Below are positions 1-11,534 of a DNA stretch of 64,000 bases, one piece after another (position 1 is the stretch's first letter; the number at the start of each line of letters is the position of its first letter). A program made the translations under genes and the position numbers. This DNA is from Paragordius varius (Eukaryota; Nematomorpha), in assembly GCA_964247055.1 (NCBI GenBank), contig OZ176055.1, positions 868,001-932,000 of the forward strand. Reading direction: 5' to 3'. The notes beneath the pieces were generated by a model. The model was not told where the DNA came from. It did no database searches and saw nothing but the letters and a program-made list of their open reading frames with translations.

Positions 1-114
1 AAAACGAAGGGAAAGGATTGGAAAAGCGTTTTTAGTTTTGGCCGTAATAAGAAGTCAAGTAACGCAGACGGTTCTAAACAGTTAACAATCAATAATAAAT
101 TACACGAGGAATGA
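1..114 (+). CDS. 3' end of an unidentified gene (terminal exon, cut by the window edge)
   Basis: Frame 1 is open from base 1 to a TGA at 112-114, giving 37 residues that are basic and serine-rich and include DWKSVFSFGRNKK. The following 2 kb is AT-rich and non-coding, so this looks like the last coding stretch of a + strand gene to the left. The W-x-S-[VI]-F-x-[LF]-G-[RK] pattern recalls the segment after the RhoGAP domain in CdGAP-type proteins (ARHGAP31/32), but 37 residues are too few to assign it. Chance openness is also possible. Confidence 0.3.
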   Translation, partial: KTKGKDWKSVFSFGRNKKSSNADGSKQLTINNKLHEE

Positions 115-958
115 TGAACATGCATTGCTCTTAATTGATACTATTGTAACAGTTTTTAATTCCCATTATTTTTATATAGAGATCATTTAAATTCGTTCTG
201 TCTATTTATTGTCAACTAAATTTTTACGTCCATATACAAATTTATCAATTTTTAATTATTAAACATTAGTTATAGTAGTTACGCTGTTAAATAAATATCG
301 TAATATATTTAATTTAATCTGTTTAAGTTACAAAACCTAAGGACGATTGGTAACGCTTTTTGAGTATATATATATATATATATATCTGTTTAAAATATTC
401 AAAGATCCGCTATTAAAAAGAACATAAAATTTTTTTGAAATGAACTTGTGGACCAGTTTCAAAGCCGTTTTTAGAATAAAATATCGGAAAAATTTTCATG
501 GCTTAATTAATTAAATTATTTTAAAAAGCTTAAAACCTCCTTATTTTTCAAACATTTTTTTATCCAATAAATTCTGCATAAAAAAATTCTAAATTATAAA
601 CAGCCTTACTATACAATTGAGTTGTTGCTGCTTATTTCACCGAGAGGAATGTGTACATAGACTATTGAAATTTAATTTTGAATGAGCAAATTAAATGATT
701 TAAAATTATTGCAATGCTATTTGATATGAATGAAGAGTGTCCAAAAATGTCTTAGAGCCGTTTTGGCCCAAACTAGCGGACGCACAACTAGCAATAAGTT
801 TGACATGTCATCAAATTATTAAAATTACGATTAATTAATTATATATGATAATTAGGTGTCTTTTTTCAAAAAATATTTTTTTTATTACTTTTTGTCAGTA
901 TATATAAATTTTTTATTGTAATATATTGAGATAAAACAAATCGGTTTGGTTTAATCTC

Positions 959-1207
959 ATGTATATGAAAAGCCTTCCAATACAAGTCATTTGCTATTAT
1001 AGATTTGATTTACATAATAGATCGCCAAAAGCTTTAAAATTTAATAATATATCAATGTCCAAATCAGTTTTGTATAAATTGAAACCATATAAATATATTA
1101 AAAAAATGGGACATTTATTACAGAATTTTTTAGATAAAACATCGCGGAATAAAAAAATAGATGTTGCAATTTTTTCGCTAAAATTGCAAATAAAAAATAA
1201 ATCTTAA
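959..1207 (+). other. unassigned 82-codon open frame
   Basis: A lysine- and asparagine-rich open frame in AT-rich DNA. An acceptor-like TATTATAG sits just before the RFDLHNRSPKAL segment, so part of it could be an exon. I recognise no family, no conserved motif and no donor at the other end. Chance openness is the simplest reading. Confidence 0.15.
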
Positions 1208-1628
1208 TGGTTTTTCTCTTTAATTATAATAAAACCAATATTTTCATGTGCTAACATATTTCTTGTTAAAGCAATTTCCATACGACAAGCAATAATACTG
1301 TATATCACAATATAATACTGTAGTTATATACCTAATGAAAGTTATATATAGGTCATTTCGGTTTTTAAATGGTTAAAAACTCACATGTCTATTTCCATAT
1401 ATGCGATTTTTCGTTTTCCATTTTTTCATATTGTTGAGAAAAAATACCGTACAATTAAATATGCAATTAATAAAATAAAAAGACATGCAAATTAAATCCC
1501 TTTTTAGCCATTTGAAAACAGAAATGACTATAAAAAATCTCTCGTTGATGTACATATAGAGCGGGGGTTTTTACTGTATGTTTATAATTTATTTTTTGGA
1601 ATGTTTGTTCATTAATATTTATCTCTTA

Positions 1629-1810
1629 CAGTATGCATTTTAATGGCTGCTTATTTCAGAGTACACTATAGTAGTGCAATACAGTAGTGTATGGAAAATA
1701 GGAAAAGAAGTATTTAACATTTTGTAGTGTTTTTTCCATACATTACTATGTAACTTGCAAAATGCCCTACTATTATGGTGTAAAATTAGCAATCATTAGA
1801 CTGCATACTG
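1629..1810. repeat. MITE family E, copy 1
   Basis: Imperfect inverted repeat of about 180 bp. The left arm starts CAGTATGCATTTTAATGGCT and the right arm ends in its near reverse complement (..GCATACTG). Both arms carry a TAGTAG / TCCATAC block internally. A related copy lies at 42150-42370. It has no coding capacity and is a non-autonomous DNA transposon. Confidence 0.65.
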
Positions 1811-2586
1811 AAAAACATGCAAAATCTTTACGAAACGCTCTAAATTTTTAAATTTTATTTTTTGTTTAATATATATTTAAAAAAATCCATTTCAAATGTA
1901 ATCAACATTTTCTTTACCTAAATTTAATGGAATTAATATTCAGTAATCTTTAAAGATTCTAATTTTTCTAAACATGTTGCCAAATATTTTATAATTTTGC
2001 AATATTTAGCGACGGAAATATAGGGGTGTTTTTGAGCTATAAATTTAAATTTTTGCGAAAATAATACTTATTATTTTGAAAACAAAAACTTTTACATTAA
2101 ACTTATTAAGTGCCAAAAACCAGAAAAGGCATATTTTTGAATTTGGTGATATATACTCTGTGGTTACACCAAAATGCGAATCATACTATTATTTGACATA
2201 AAGATATATGTTCAAAGGAAACCTACTCTAAGAGACTATATGTCATTTAAAATAGATCATCTGTTTTTTATTGACCAAATTACAGTGATGAATCATTTTT
2301 CGTTCGGAATATTATTTAAATTAGCTGAAAAAGTTTTATGTTAAGGGCAAAGTTATAATCTAACAAATTTTAAAATAAAAATTAACAAAACGTAAATATC
2401 CAAATATTCATTAATAAATTAATATTTATAAATCCAATTTATTGAATCATTTCCTCATCACAGTAAAAATCTCAAAGAGTTTTATTCCAAAATTATATTG
2501 TGTTTTCCAGTTATCTACTTATCTTCACATTAAATGAGCCCTTATTTAAGGAAGGTGTTGTAGTATTGTTTTGAATTTGCAAAATT

Positions 2587-2880
2587 ACAGTTAAAAATGG
2601 AAATTATACAGACAAAATGTAAAAATATAATATTTTTTTCAAAAGACAATGTGATATTATGCTTTTTTAACTTGATTTTTTTAATATAACTCATTGTACC
2701 GCATTCATAGTACAAAATAGAGATGTAAATACGAAACTCAATCAATTATATATATTACAATTGTAATTAAATAGTTTATAATATAGGAAAAATTTTATAA
2801 AGTAGAGGATTTTCTTTTGGAAAAAATATGGTTGTCTTTTAATAATTTTTTCGTTTTGTCTTTTGTATAATACATTCAAA
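2587..2880. repeat. MITE family A, degraded copy
   Basis: Starts like the family A terminus (ACAGTTAAAAATGGAAATTA, then GACAAAATGTAAAAATATA). It carries the internal AACTCATTGT and TGGTTGTCTTTT blocks and fades at 2870-2880 where a second copy begins. Confidence 0.6.
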
Positions 2881-3167
2881 ATAAAAATTATACGCAAACG
2901 TAAAAATATGTGCATAAATATCTTTAAAGACAAACAAACTCATACTATTTTAAACCTTATTTATTCCCATATACAAAATAATTTATTACAATTATATATA
3001 AATGATAATTGATTGTTTTACGATGATACATCTCTATTTCATACATTATTGCAATTTTAATCAGTTCTTAATATCGGCCGAAAAAGTCAATGTTTAACAA
3101 AGTGAAATTGTCTTTTTTGGGCAAAAAATATGGAGTTTTGTCTGTATAATTTCAATTTTTATCGTGT
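2881..3167. repeat. MITE family A, degraded copy abutting the previous one
   Basis: Left end AAAAATTATACGCAAACGTA; right end TTTGTCTGTATAATTTCAAT. The interior matches the family A core in reverse. Two copies lie end to end, which suggests insertion at or beside a family A terminus. Confidence 0.55.
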
Positions 3168-3191
3168 GAATATCCATTATTTGTCGCGAGT

Positions 3192-6100
3192 TTATATTAT
3201 GACATTTTCTGATTCAATCATTATCTCATCGGAATCATCTATATCAGGGATGGGATATCTTAATATTGCAGCAATTCCTGTCAATTGATCCAGCTGTTCA
3301 CCTGAAACGTGAAGGCTTGAAAAAAGGTGAACGCTGCCTCCATCCTTACGGACATTGTCAAACAGGTTGACACATTTTTTGCGCATGGTTAAATCCTTTG
3401 ACCTGTGGGTAACAAAAAAAGGAAAGATATTTTACATAAATTATGTAAAAATTGATACTTTTATCATATTTTGATAAGATAAAAAGAGTTAAAGAGTTTT
3501 ATAAAACAAAAATGTTTAATTGAATTCATGAGATTTTATGGTAATAGTATAATACGGACAAAACGTAAAAATATAAAGACAAATATTTTTATCTAAAAGA
3601 CAACCACCATAATTTTTAGAACCTTATTTTTGATTGTGTTAGTAATATATATATTATATATATATATATATATCTCTCTTTTTCATATGCCATATAAAAC
3701 AATAAGTTATATTGAAAATATGGTTGTCTTTTAAGAAAAAAAAATTTAATATTTTCACGTTTTCTCCGTATAACTTCAATTTTTACTATAATTCGTCAAT
3801 CTATACACTTTTATATCACATTTTTAGCCAAAATATTTCATTTTAATTCCTTTTTGCTAACTCAAGATTTCTCACCTTAAAAAACCACGAATTTCAAAAT
3901 CCATAGTAATGGATCAATCTATACACAATTATATCCCATTTTAATCCTAATATTTTATCTAAAATTAAATCAATTCTTTTTTTCGTCTTCTAACGTAAGA
4001 ATTCTCTAAAAAAACAAAAATTTCAAAATCCATAGTTATTCATCAATATCTCTACACTTTTATCACATTTTTAGCTAAATATTCCTTTTAAATTAATTTT
4101 TTTCCTCCTTTCGAAGATTATTCACCACAAATTTCAAAATCCATAGTAATTTATCAATCTCTACACACTTTTACATTATTAGTCTCCAACTATCCAATTT
4201 AAATCGATTCTTTCTTCCTTCTTTCTAACATAAGATTTCTCACCTTAAAAAACCACAAACTTCAAAATCCATAGTAACTTATCAATCTCCACACACTTTT
4301 ACATTTTTAGTCTCCAACTATCACATTTTAAATCAATTCTTTATTCCTTCTTTCATAAGCTTTCTTACCATAAAAAACCACAAATTTCAAAATCCATAAT
4401 AATTCATCAATATCTCTACACACACTTTATCACATTTTTAGTCTCCGACTATTTCATTTTAAATCAATCTTCTTTCTTTCTTCTTCTGAGGGATTTCTAA
4501 CTTTAACCTAAATTTAACCACACTTTTATCCTAAATAATTCAAATTTCTTTTTGGGTACCTAAAAAGCGTGTCACTCATCAAGAGAGTTTCTATGGCTTG
4601 AACGTCGTTTGCGCGTTCAACATGGGCCAGTCCATAGTAAGCTCGATCAGCATCACACTGTAACATAGTTAAAAACGATTGGAGGGCCTTTATTTCACTG
4701 GCAGCTTTGGTGTCGCTCGTTAGGGCTATAACCCTGGGATCTGATAATACTTCCTTTAAACTATGTTTGAACCCCGAAGAAGAATGTACAAGAAGGAATT
4801 TATGACGATTTTCACCCAAAAGCTTAGCGGGATCAATATTGTTGGCATTGGCATTTGTATTTGTGACTGATGGAGATTGTGATTGGGAGCTATAGAGTAA
4901 AAAGAAATCTATAAAAAAGTAGTAAAAAGTTAACGAATAAACTCTCAAGATATATAATAATTAAATTTTTAAGTTATATAAATGGCTAGACAATTAATTT
5001 ATTAGATTGCTAGTGAATGAGCTTTGTTTTATAAAGGTATTTTAATATTTTTTCCTATAGCTCTCAGAGTGTAAAAGGAATAAAATACAGTAATAATTAA
5101 GGGCATATAATTGGGTGATTAGGAAATATAATTATTTTTTTCCCGAATCATAATAGCACAACTTAATAAAAATATAATTAGTTTAAATAGTACATTTAAA
5201 CATATGCTTAAATTTAAATTTTAGCAAAAATGTAATTAAATTTTTTAGTTATTTTTATAAAAATAAATCACTTTCAATATCCTAAAAGTTTCTCATTTAT
5301 AATTGCGAAATGTGAAATAAAGTACGTTAAGTTGTATCTTTACAAATATAAATGCGCAAAAATTAGGATATACCCGCTAAGTAATGGTTAAACTTTACCA
5401 TATATTGCAATATGCGAAAATAAATTTATTTCTTAATAGTGGCATATGTTATCATAAATTTACATATACTGTAAAAAATAATATTATACGGACAAAAGGT
5501 AAAATTATAAAGACAAATATTTTTTCAAAATGACAACCATACTTTTTAAATTTTAATTTTTTCAAATATAACTCATTAATTTACACATTAAAGTATAGAA
5601 TAGAGAAATGTATTGGTAAACAATCAATTACATATTTTACGATTGTTAAGAATTAATTAAGAGTTGAAAAAGTATAGTTGTTTTATTAAATTTGTCTTTA
5701 TATTTTTACATGTCCTTATAATTTCAGTTTTTACTGTAATTGTTAAATAATATCTTTAGGATTTATTAAAATTTACCGTCTTAACATTATTTATTCAGAT
5801 AAAATGTTAGAGTTCCATTTAAATATCAAACTTATTTTCTCACATAATATTGCAAAAATAGTCGTAATTTATAAACTTTATTTACTTTTAAAAAAAATTT
5901 ACTACTTAATAATATACTGACATTTGTTCCATTTTTTTAATTTATAAAAACTAATAAATAAGATCGAAAGAATGAGTTAGATATAAAATTAATTTTACAA
6001 TTGTAAAAAAAATTATATATTTATTTTTCAAATCATAGTTATTACCTAATATTTGTGGCATTGGAAGCATTTTTAGCTGGGGAAGAAAAAGCTGTATGTG

Positions 6101-9100
6101 GGGATTGTAACATATCTACATACACATATAAATAAATATTTAAGAGTTTTTTACAAAATATTTTATTTACAAGTTTTTTTCAAAGCAAAGCAATTATATA
6201 AACCATTTACAGTTCAAATTCCCACTATTGAACAAATCAAATTCACCCCAAAAAACAATTCAAACTCACCCCATTGAATAATTCAAATTCACCCTTGAAC
6301 AATTCAAACTCACCCTATTGAACAATTCAAAGTCACCTTAAAAATAAATTATGTGTTTTCAAACTAATATAACTCATTATTAATATGAATTTTCTTAATG
6401 GCATAGTTTATTATTTTTTTAGTATACTATTCTAATTTAAAACAAAATTTTTTGTTTTTAAAAATATATAAATATAAGTAATTTTTAAATCTTAAAAAAC
6501 ATATATTTTATTTGAAGGTGAATTTGAATAAATGGCATATTCTATAAACCTTTCAAATTTTTTTTGCTCATTAATAAAGTTTTTAAAAACAGCATTGAAA
6601 TGGCCAAAATTTTTTAGAGAGAATGTACGATTCCCTACAAAATAAAATAATTCCTAATTATATATAAAATAGGTATAAGTTATTTGTGTACGAAAATAAT
6701 TAATATTAAAGCCAGGCATTTCTTTTTAATAACTCAAATAAATATTTAAGATTGCCAATAAAATTACAAAATAAATCAATCTAACAAAATATTTTAATTG
6801 AAACACGTCAAAATCCCAAAAATTTAACAATAGCAAATTAGTTCGTCATATAGGCACATATAAATATTTTATTAGTAAGTTAACAACTAAATACATAGAA
6901 AAGGACGAAAAAAATTATACAACCAAAAATTCTCAAAAAAAACCTTTAAAAATTTATAAGTTCGGAAAAAACTTATATAACCAAAAATTTCTCAAGAAAA
7001 ACCTTTTAAAATTAATAAATTCCCCCGCTCCCCCTTCCACCCGAAAAAAATCAATCAAAATCCAACTTTTTTTAGTGTGAATTCGAATTGTTTAAGGGTA
7101 AATTTGAATTGTTCGAGGGTGAATTTGAATTGTTTAAGGGTAAATTTGAATTGTAAATGGTATAAATAACCCCAATATCTACAAGGCCAATCACAAATGA
7201 TTGTGGTAAAAAACCCCAAAAAACCTACCAGAAGCTATTAATAAAGAAGTGTTGTTGTTACTATTTGAGCTTGCTTTAGACATCATATAGGTGAAGAATT
7301 GATCTTTAACGAAACCTGGGCTAGCTATAAGGACACATTTAACCAAATCGAAATCAATGTGTCTCACAAGGGCAGTTATAACTGAATCATAGAATTTGGC
7401 TATGGCTTTATCGTACTGTGCACTCATACCTATGGATACATGTTTAGAGATTTAAAGTCTCTAAAAAAAAGTTTAAAAAAAAGTTTTTTTAAATGAAACG
7501 AATTCCGGTTTATAAAAGATATTAAAAGGCCTTTCGCTGACAAATAATCTGAATTAAACTATAACCAAGATCAAAAGTTATTTAGTGCAATGAATAAAAT
7601 TATATTTAAAATAATAAATTTCGAATTTTATCAAACTCTTTGGAGTTACTCTATATATACAATATTAATAACGACCATATATCTTTCATGTTGAAATATA
7701 GAATATAACATATATACAAAAAGAGTTATTAAAAAATAACTTACAATAACATATTCTTTAAAAAATTAAAAAAAATATATATATACCTTTCCGTTTTTTA
7801 GGGATGTTTTGTTCAATTTTACTCCTGACAAGTGTCATGTTTGACGTGACTAGACATATATGAGCTAAGCCCTCTTGCATTATTATAGCGGCTAAATCTG
7901 CCTTTTTACTGACATCTGAGGCTTTATCTATGCGTTCAAGAGCCACAGAATCCCAATAATCTTTTCCTAAAGCAATAAATTTTTCAAAAAACATATTACA
8001 ATGATATCAAATGCCATCAACATTATTTAAAAATCTTCAAAGTGTGACCAATATTCTTGTGCTTAGCTTACTAGTTATATTATAAGGCTTGTTAAACCAT
8101 AATTGTTGATTACTGAAAACTTGTTCGACATCCTTTCTATAACACTAAAGGTACCCTTAGTTTTAACTCAATATGTGAACTTTAAAATTATTACTATTTT
8201 AATTCCTATTAATATTTTCTAAATGCGGCGCTTTCATCAAAAAATTGTGCTAAAAAACATAAATTTTTATTTATATAAAAAATTAATTATTCAATACTTT
8301 TGATAGTGTTAAAGCTAAGTTTTTATAGCTATATATATATATCAAACTTTTAAATTAAAATTTCATAAAATAATTAAAATAACTAACCTATGGTAAATTT
8401 TCTGTTTAGTTCCAAATCTAGCGTATGATAACCGCCCATTTTAACATACGGATTTTCTTCAACGTTTCGGCCTTTAACACGTAGGACACAGGCTTGAGTA
8501 TCGAAATCTGTTGATTCGACACATATGGTTAGGGTTGTTTTAACGCGACTCACATTTATTGATCCTACAAAAAATTTTAAACTATAATTTTGAATAATTT
8601 TGAAAGTTTTATCAAAAAAAGCGGTTTCATCATGTAAATTTGGGAAGAGTGAATTCTACATTAAATTGGTAATAAAATAATCTTACCGTTATTATTTTCA
8701 CATAGTGACAAATTTTACACTTTGGCCAATATGGATATGGCTCTAACGCAATTAAATTATTGTGATATATAAATGCTAATCCTTATTTACTTTTTCTTTT
8801 ATTTAGGATTATCTAAATCAGTGGTACTCACCAAAAAAATTTGACGGGCCAAATTTAATATATTTTTTTTCGAGGGCCATGAACTTTATAATGACAAATA
8901 TCTTATAGCTATTAAACACATATGCACATATTTAAATTCTACATCAGCACAATGAAATTTTTGAGGATCGCATGTAAATCCGGCTAAAAAATCGTTTTGC
9001 ACCATTTAGTTTAAATTAAAATATTTTGATAACATTATTTTGATATTAACCAATAAGTGACAAATTTGGTTTCGGTTCATGACAGGCCAATCTTAATATG

Positions 9101-11467
9101 TCGTCCATATGATCATCTATTAAGCAATTTTTGTATGTATTCTTGACATACTTCATTTTTGAATATGCCGTTTCACACGTGTAAGTTGAGGGGAAAACAG
9201 TTAGGATAACTTGAGCACATTTTTTAATATATTCATATTTATTTGGCACATCTTGCAAAAACTCTACATTACTTTGCGATTCACCTTGAATATAGTCTCC
9301 ATATTAGAATCATTTTTAATATCTACAAATTTTTCAATGATAGCACCTGATCAAAACCGAAATGCGTTGCTTAATATTGGTATCCATATGCCAGGGATTT
9401 TCAACGAATTGTAAGCAATTTTTAATATTTTTTAATTCCTGAAATCAGAATTTCATCTCATTAGACAAAATTAAATTGTCTAGGATTAAATTAATCTCCA
9501 TTAGCGAATTGGGTTATTATTCCCTAGACTTCTATTTAAAATACCAAGTTTATAAGTAATGTCACAAAGGTAGGTTAAAACCCACCATTTGTCACTATTA
9601 ATTTCCCGTCAAACTTTCTTTATTATTAATATTGACTGTCTTAAAACAAAAAATCTATTTATAGTTTGCTAAGGCTTAACCATCTCACAGTGGTATACAA
9701 AAGAATATCATCAAACTCATTGTGGATATCTTTCAGAGGGTTTTTTAATTTACGGAAGTAGAATTTACTGCCCCTGTGGTTTACTATCAACCGTTTTAAA
9801 TTACTGAATTGAGGATTCATCTTTTACACGCGAAACCAGGTTTTGCTGGTGAATAAAGCAGTGAATTGATCGAATATTTTGCGAATTATATTTGTTTTTC
9901 AAAAGAATAATAAATTCTTTTCCAATCATAGAGGGACAGCCATCTGTGCAGAGGGAAATATACCATTATTATCGAAAAAAATGCTAATTATTCAAGAAAA
10001 TCACTCTCTTTCGTGGTATTATATATTGGTAAAATTTTTAAACTCGTTCATTATGTTGTCGATGCAAAATCTCACAAGAGCACACACTGAGGAGCTGAAC
10101 TAATATCAGTGCTAAATCAATGGCAATAATAAAATATTTGTAATTTTTCAGACCCAATAAATATATTTAAATAATGCGTCAAGCACATGTTAAATCAGAA
10201 AGTTGAAGTTTTTTAATTTGCCTCATGATTTGATCTTTACTATGGAATTTATCAAATAAAAAAGTGCAACCATTTATTAGACATTCTTTTATTAGTTGGC
10301 AATCAGTAAACGGTTTTATATTTTTTCCTAAAATATAGAAAATTTCATACGAAGCTAATGTTACAGCTTTTTCCTAGGAGAAAGCTATGGACTTAATAGA
10401 TTTTTCTTCCTGGTATAATTCTTTAATCTTTTAATAATTTTCGTTTCTTTACACATGATTTTCTGGTTTGTGAGAATATGTATTGTAAAATGTCTTTCAA
10501 TAAGGTATTTTAATTATGTTGTCCTTACATATAAGATAGGGGACTTTATTAAAACGACAAAGAATTTTTCTCATTCTCTTTTTAAAAGGAATGATTTTCA
10601 AAGAATAATTTACGTTTTTCAGGATGTCATCCTTTGTATTTATGTTTAATCAAAAAGAGGTAAATAATTTGATTGCTAAAAAAATAGGTCGAAATTTAAT
10701 GATGTTGATTTGAAAAATATTAATGGAAATGAGTTATTAAAAATGATGCAGGATAGCAATGAAAAGAATATGTATATGCATGTTTGGGTGAAAGGATTGC
10801 TTAAACACAAAAAAGAATGCAATAATTTCAAAATAGAAAAGAAAAAAGAACGCAGAAACAAAAAGAACGTGTACCAAAATTTTTAAATCATTTTAATGTA
10901 GGAAAATTTTTCTACATTTTAATGTAGGAAAATTTTTCTACATTTTAATTTGAGTAAAACTAAAATTAAATCTAATTAAATAAATTAATATTGAAATAAG
11001 CGAAAATCCGATTAGTATTTTAAAATTTCTACAATAAAAAAAATAATTTTAATAATATGGTCATAGGGCAATTTTAAAGCACTCTTAGGGCCGCATGCGG
11101 CCCGCGGTTTGAGTATCACTAATCTAAATTTTGCTACATATAAATTGTTTATAATCATATACCTTACAGTCGTATTTCAAAATATATAGCATCCTATACC
11201 AAAACATTCCGTGCGAATTTAGGTAAAAAACAGTATTAGTTAATAAAAATCGCATAATAATTATGTCTTAACAATCTTGACCTATTTTAGCCAATTTAGA
11301 TAATTACCTGTAGCTGTTTCCTGATGAACTTTTCGTATGGTTGGGGCTTTTAAGGTGTCGCCCTCAGTTATCAAATTGTAAGCATGCCACATATCTTCAT
11401 TTTCTTCGGCGATCATAACTATGGTGCCTTTACGATCCCTATCTATTGCACGATGTACTATTCTCAT
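3192..11467 (-). CDS. pelo: Pelota (Dom34 homologue), ribosome-rescue factor
   Basis: Seven coding exons on the minus strand: 11308-11467, 8388-8564, 7787-7966, 7229-7429, 6046-6091, 4560-4889 and 3192-3402. Phases all agree and give 434 aa. Pelota pairs with Hbs1 to split stalled ribosomes in no-go decay. In order: N-terminal Lsm-like domain (DMWHAYNL, TIRKV, VKTTLT, GGYHTLDLE), central domain (WDSV.LERI, MQEGLAHICLV, then the family's conserved PKKRKG), and C-terminal domain (KFLLVHSSSG, SDTKAA, DRAYYGL, FSSLHVSGEQL.QLTGIAAILRYP). The GGQ of the eRF1 paralogue is absent, as expected. A serine/asparagine-rich insertion of about 45 residues precedes KFLLVH and includes a 46-nt exon. The last intron holds a minisatellite and intron 1 a hAT element. 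It is divergent from FGFR1OP2 with 67 bp between the start codons. Confidence 0.96.
3540..3791. repeat. MITE family A copy in pelota's last intron
   Basis: Left end ATACGGACAAAACGTAAAAA and right end CCGTATAACTTCAATTTTTA are inverted repeats. Internal CATACT.. / TGGTTGTCTTTT blocks match the other copies. A TA-rich run sits in the middle. Confidence 0.75.
3786..4495. repeat. minisatellite array, ~125-bp unit, about 5.5 copies
   Basis: The block TTCAAAATCCATAGTAAT recurs with small changes near 3892, 4020, 4132, 4261 and 4384 (spacing about 113-128 bp). Each is followed by ATCAATCTCTACACACTTTT, CACATTTTTAG, a TTTAAATCAATTCTTT block and a CT-rich stretch. The array fills most of pelota's last intron and stops about 65 bp short of the exon at 4560. 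Confidence 0.85.
5468..5740. repeat. MITE family A copy in a pelota intron
   Basis: Flanked by TACTGTAAAA at the left and TTTTTACTGTAA at the right. ATTATACGGACAAAAGGTAA and its counterpart near the right end form the terminal inverted repeat. Confidence 0.8.
6198..7164. repeat. MITE family B, long copy with tandem subterminal repeats
   Basis: Left end is ACCATTTACAGTTCAAATTC, then about five repeats of a GAACAATTCAAATTCACCCT-like unit (6214-6345). The right end carries about four inverse units (GGGTAAATTTGAATTGTT) and closes with TTGTAAATGGTATA. An internal partial right end near 6515-6537 suggests a rearrangement or a second insertion. At about 970 bp it is three times the size of other family B copies. 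Confidence 0.75.
10688..10886 (+). other. exon-like + strand frame inside the hAT element
   Basis: An AG acceptor (AAAATAG) precedes a 65-codon open frame ending at TAA 10884-10886. The peptide is charged and does not look random (DVDLKNINGNELLKMMQDSN, then MYMHVWVKGLLKHKKEC and a basic tail). It runs opposite to the transposase. I do not recognise the family. It could be a captured host exon or a chance frame in decayed transposon sequence. Confidence 0.3.
10891..10950. repeat. 26-bp direct repeat near the hAT right end
   Basis: The unit TTTTAATGTAGGAAAATTTT + TCTACA occurs twice in a row (10891-10916, 10917-10942), then partly again. Each unit is itself a small palindrome (TGTAGGAAAATTTTTCTACA). 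Confidence 0.85.
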
Positions 11468-11534
11468 CTCAAAAATCTAGGGTTAACACAATCGAAACCA
11501 ATCATATGCCTTAATATTATTTAAATCTAAAGAC
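11468..11534. promoter_or_regulatory. 67-bp bidirectional promoter/5' UTR interval
   Basis: Pelota (-) starts at 11467 and FGFR1OP2 (+) at 11535. All 5' UTR and core promoter sequence must fit here or within transcribed flanks, unless leader exons lie further away. No TATA box placed clearly for either gene is evident. Confidence 0.6.

Larger units (their letters stand above)
115..3191. other. intergenic, AT-rich, with MITE copies
   Basis: No gene is supported between the left-edge exon and the pelota stop. It holds an imperfect inverted-repeat element (1629-1810), two adjacent degraded family A MITEs (2587-3167) and a short TA run (366-386). The rest is low-complexity AT sequence. Confidence 0.6.
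8819..11121 (-). mobile_element. hAT-superfamily DNA transposon, decayed, in pelota intron 1
   Basis: An 8-bp target-site duplication, ATCTAAAT, lies at 8811-8818 and 11122-11129. The termini match as inverted repeats: CAGTGGTACTCA at the left, and at the right a sequence whose reverse complement is TAGTGATACTCA followed by a GC-rich CGCGGGCCGCATGCGGCCC stretch. On the minus strand, 9046-9258 encodes a typical hAT C-terminal dimerisation segment (FPSTYTCETAYSKMKYVKN.., then DDHMDDILRLA). The catalytic part upstream is not continuous, so the copy looks inactive. The GC-rich right end stands out from the host DNA. Length is 2,303 bp. Confidence 0.9.

Noticed and set aside
959-1207. 82-codon frame as a real gene
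   Set aside because: No recognisable family, K/N bias expected from AT-rich DNA, no donor or partner exon.
6205-7164. CRISPR-like array from the repeated TTCAAATTCACCC units
   Set aside because: The units are near-contiguous tandem repeats at the ends of a eukaryotic MITE, in a spliced animal locus.
10676-10861. Phe/Leu-rich minus-strand frame in the hAT element
   Set aside because: It is the complement of the more protein-like + strand frame and reflects its Lys-rich codons.
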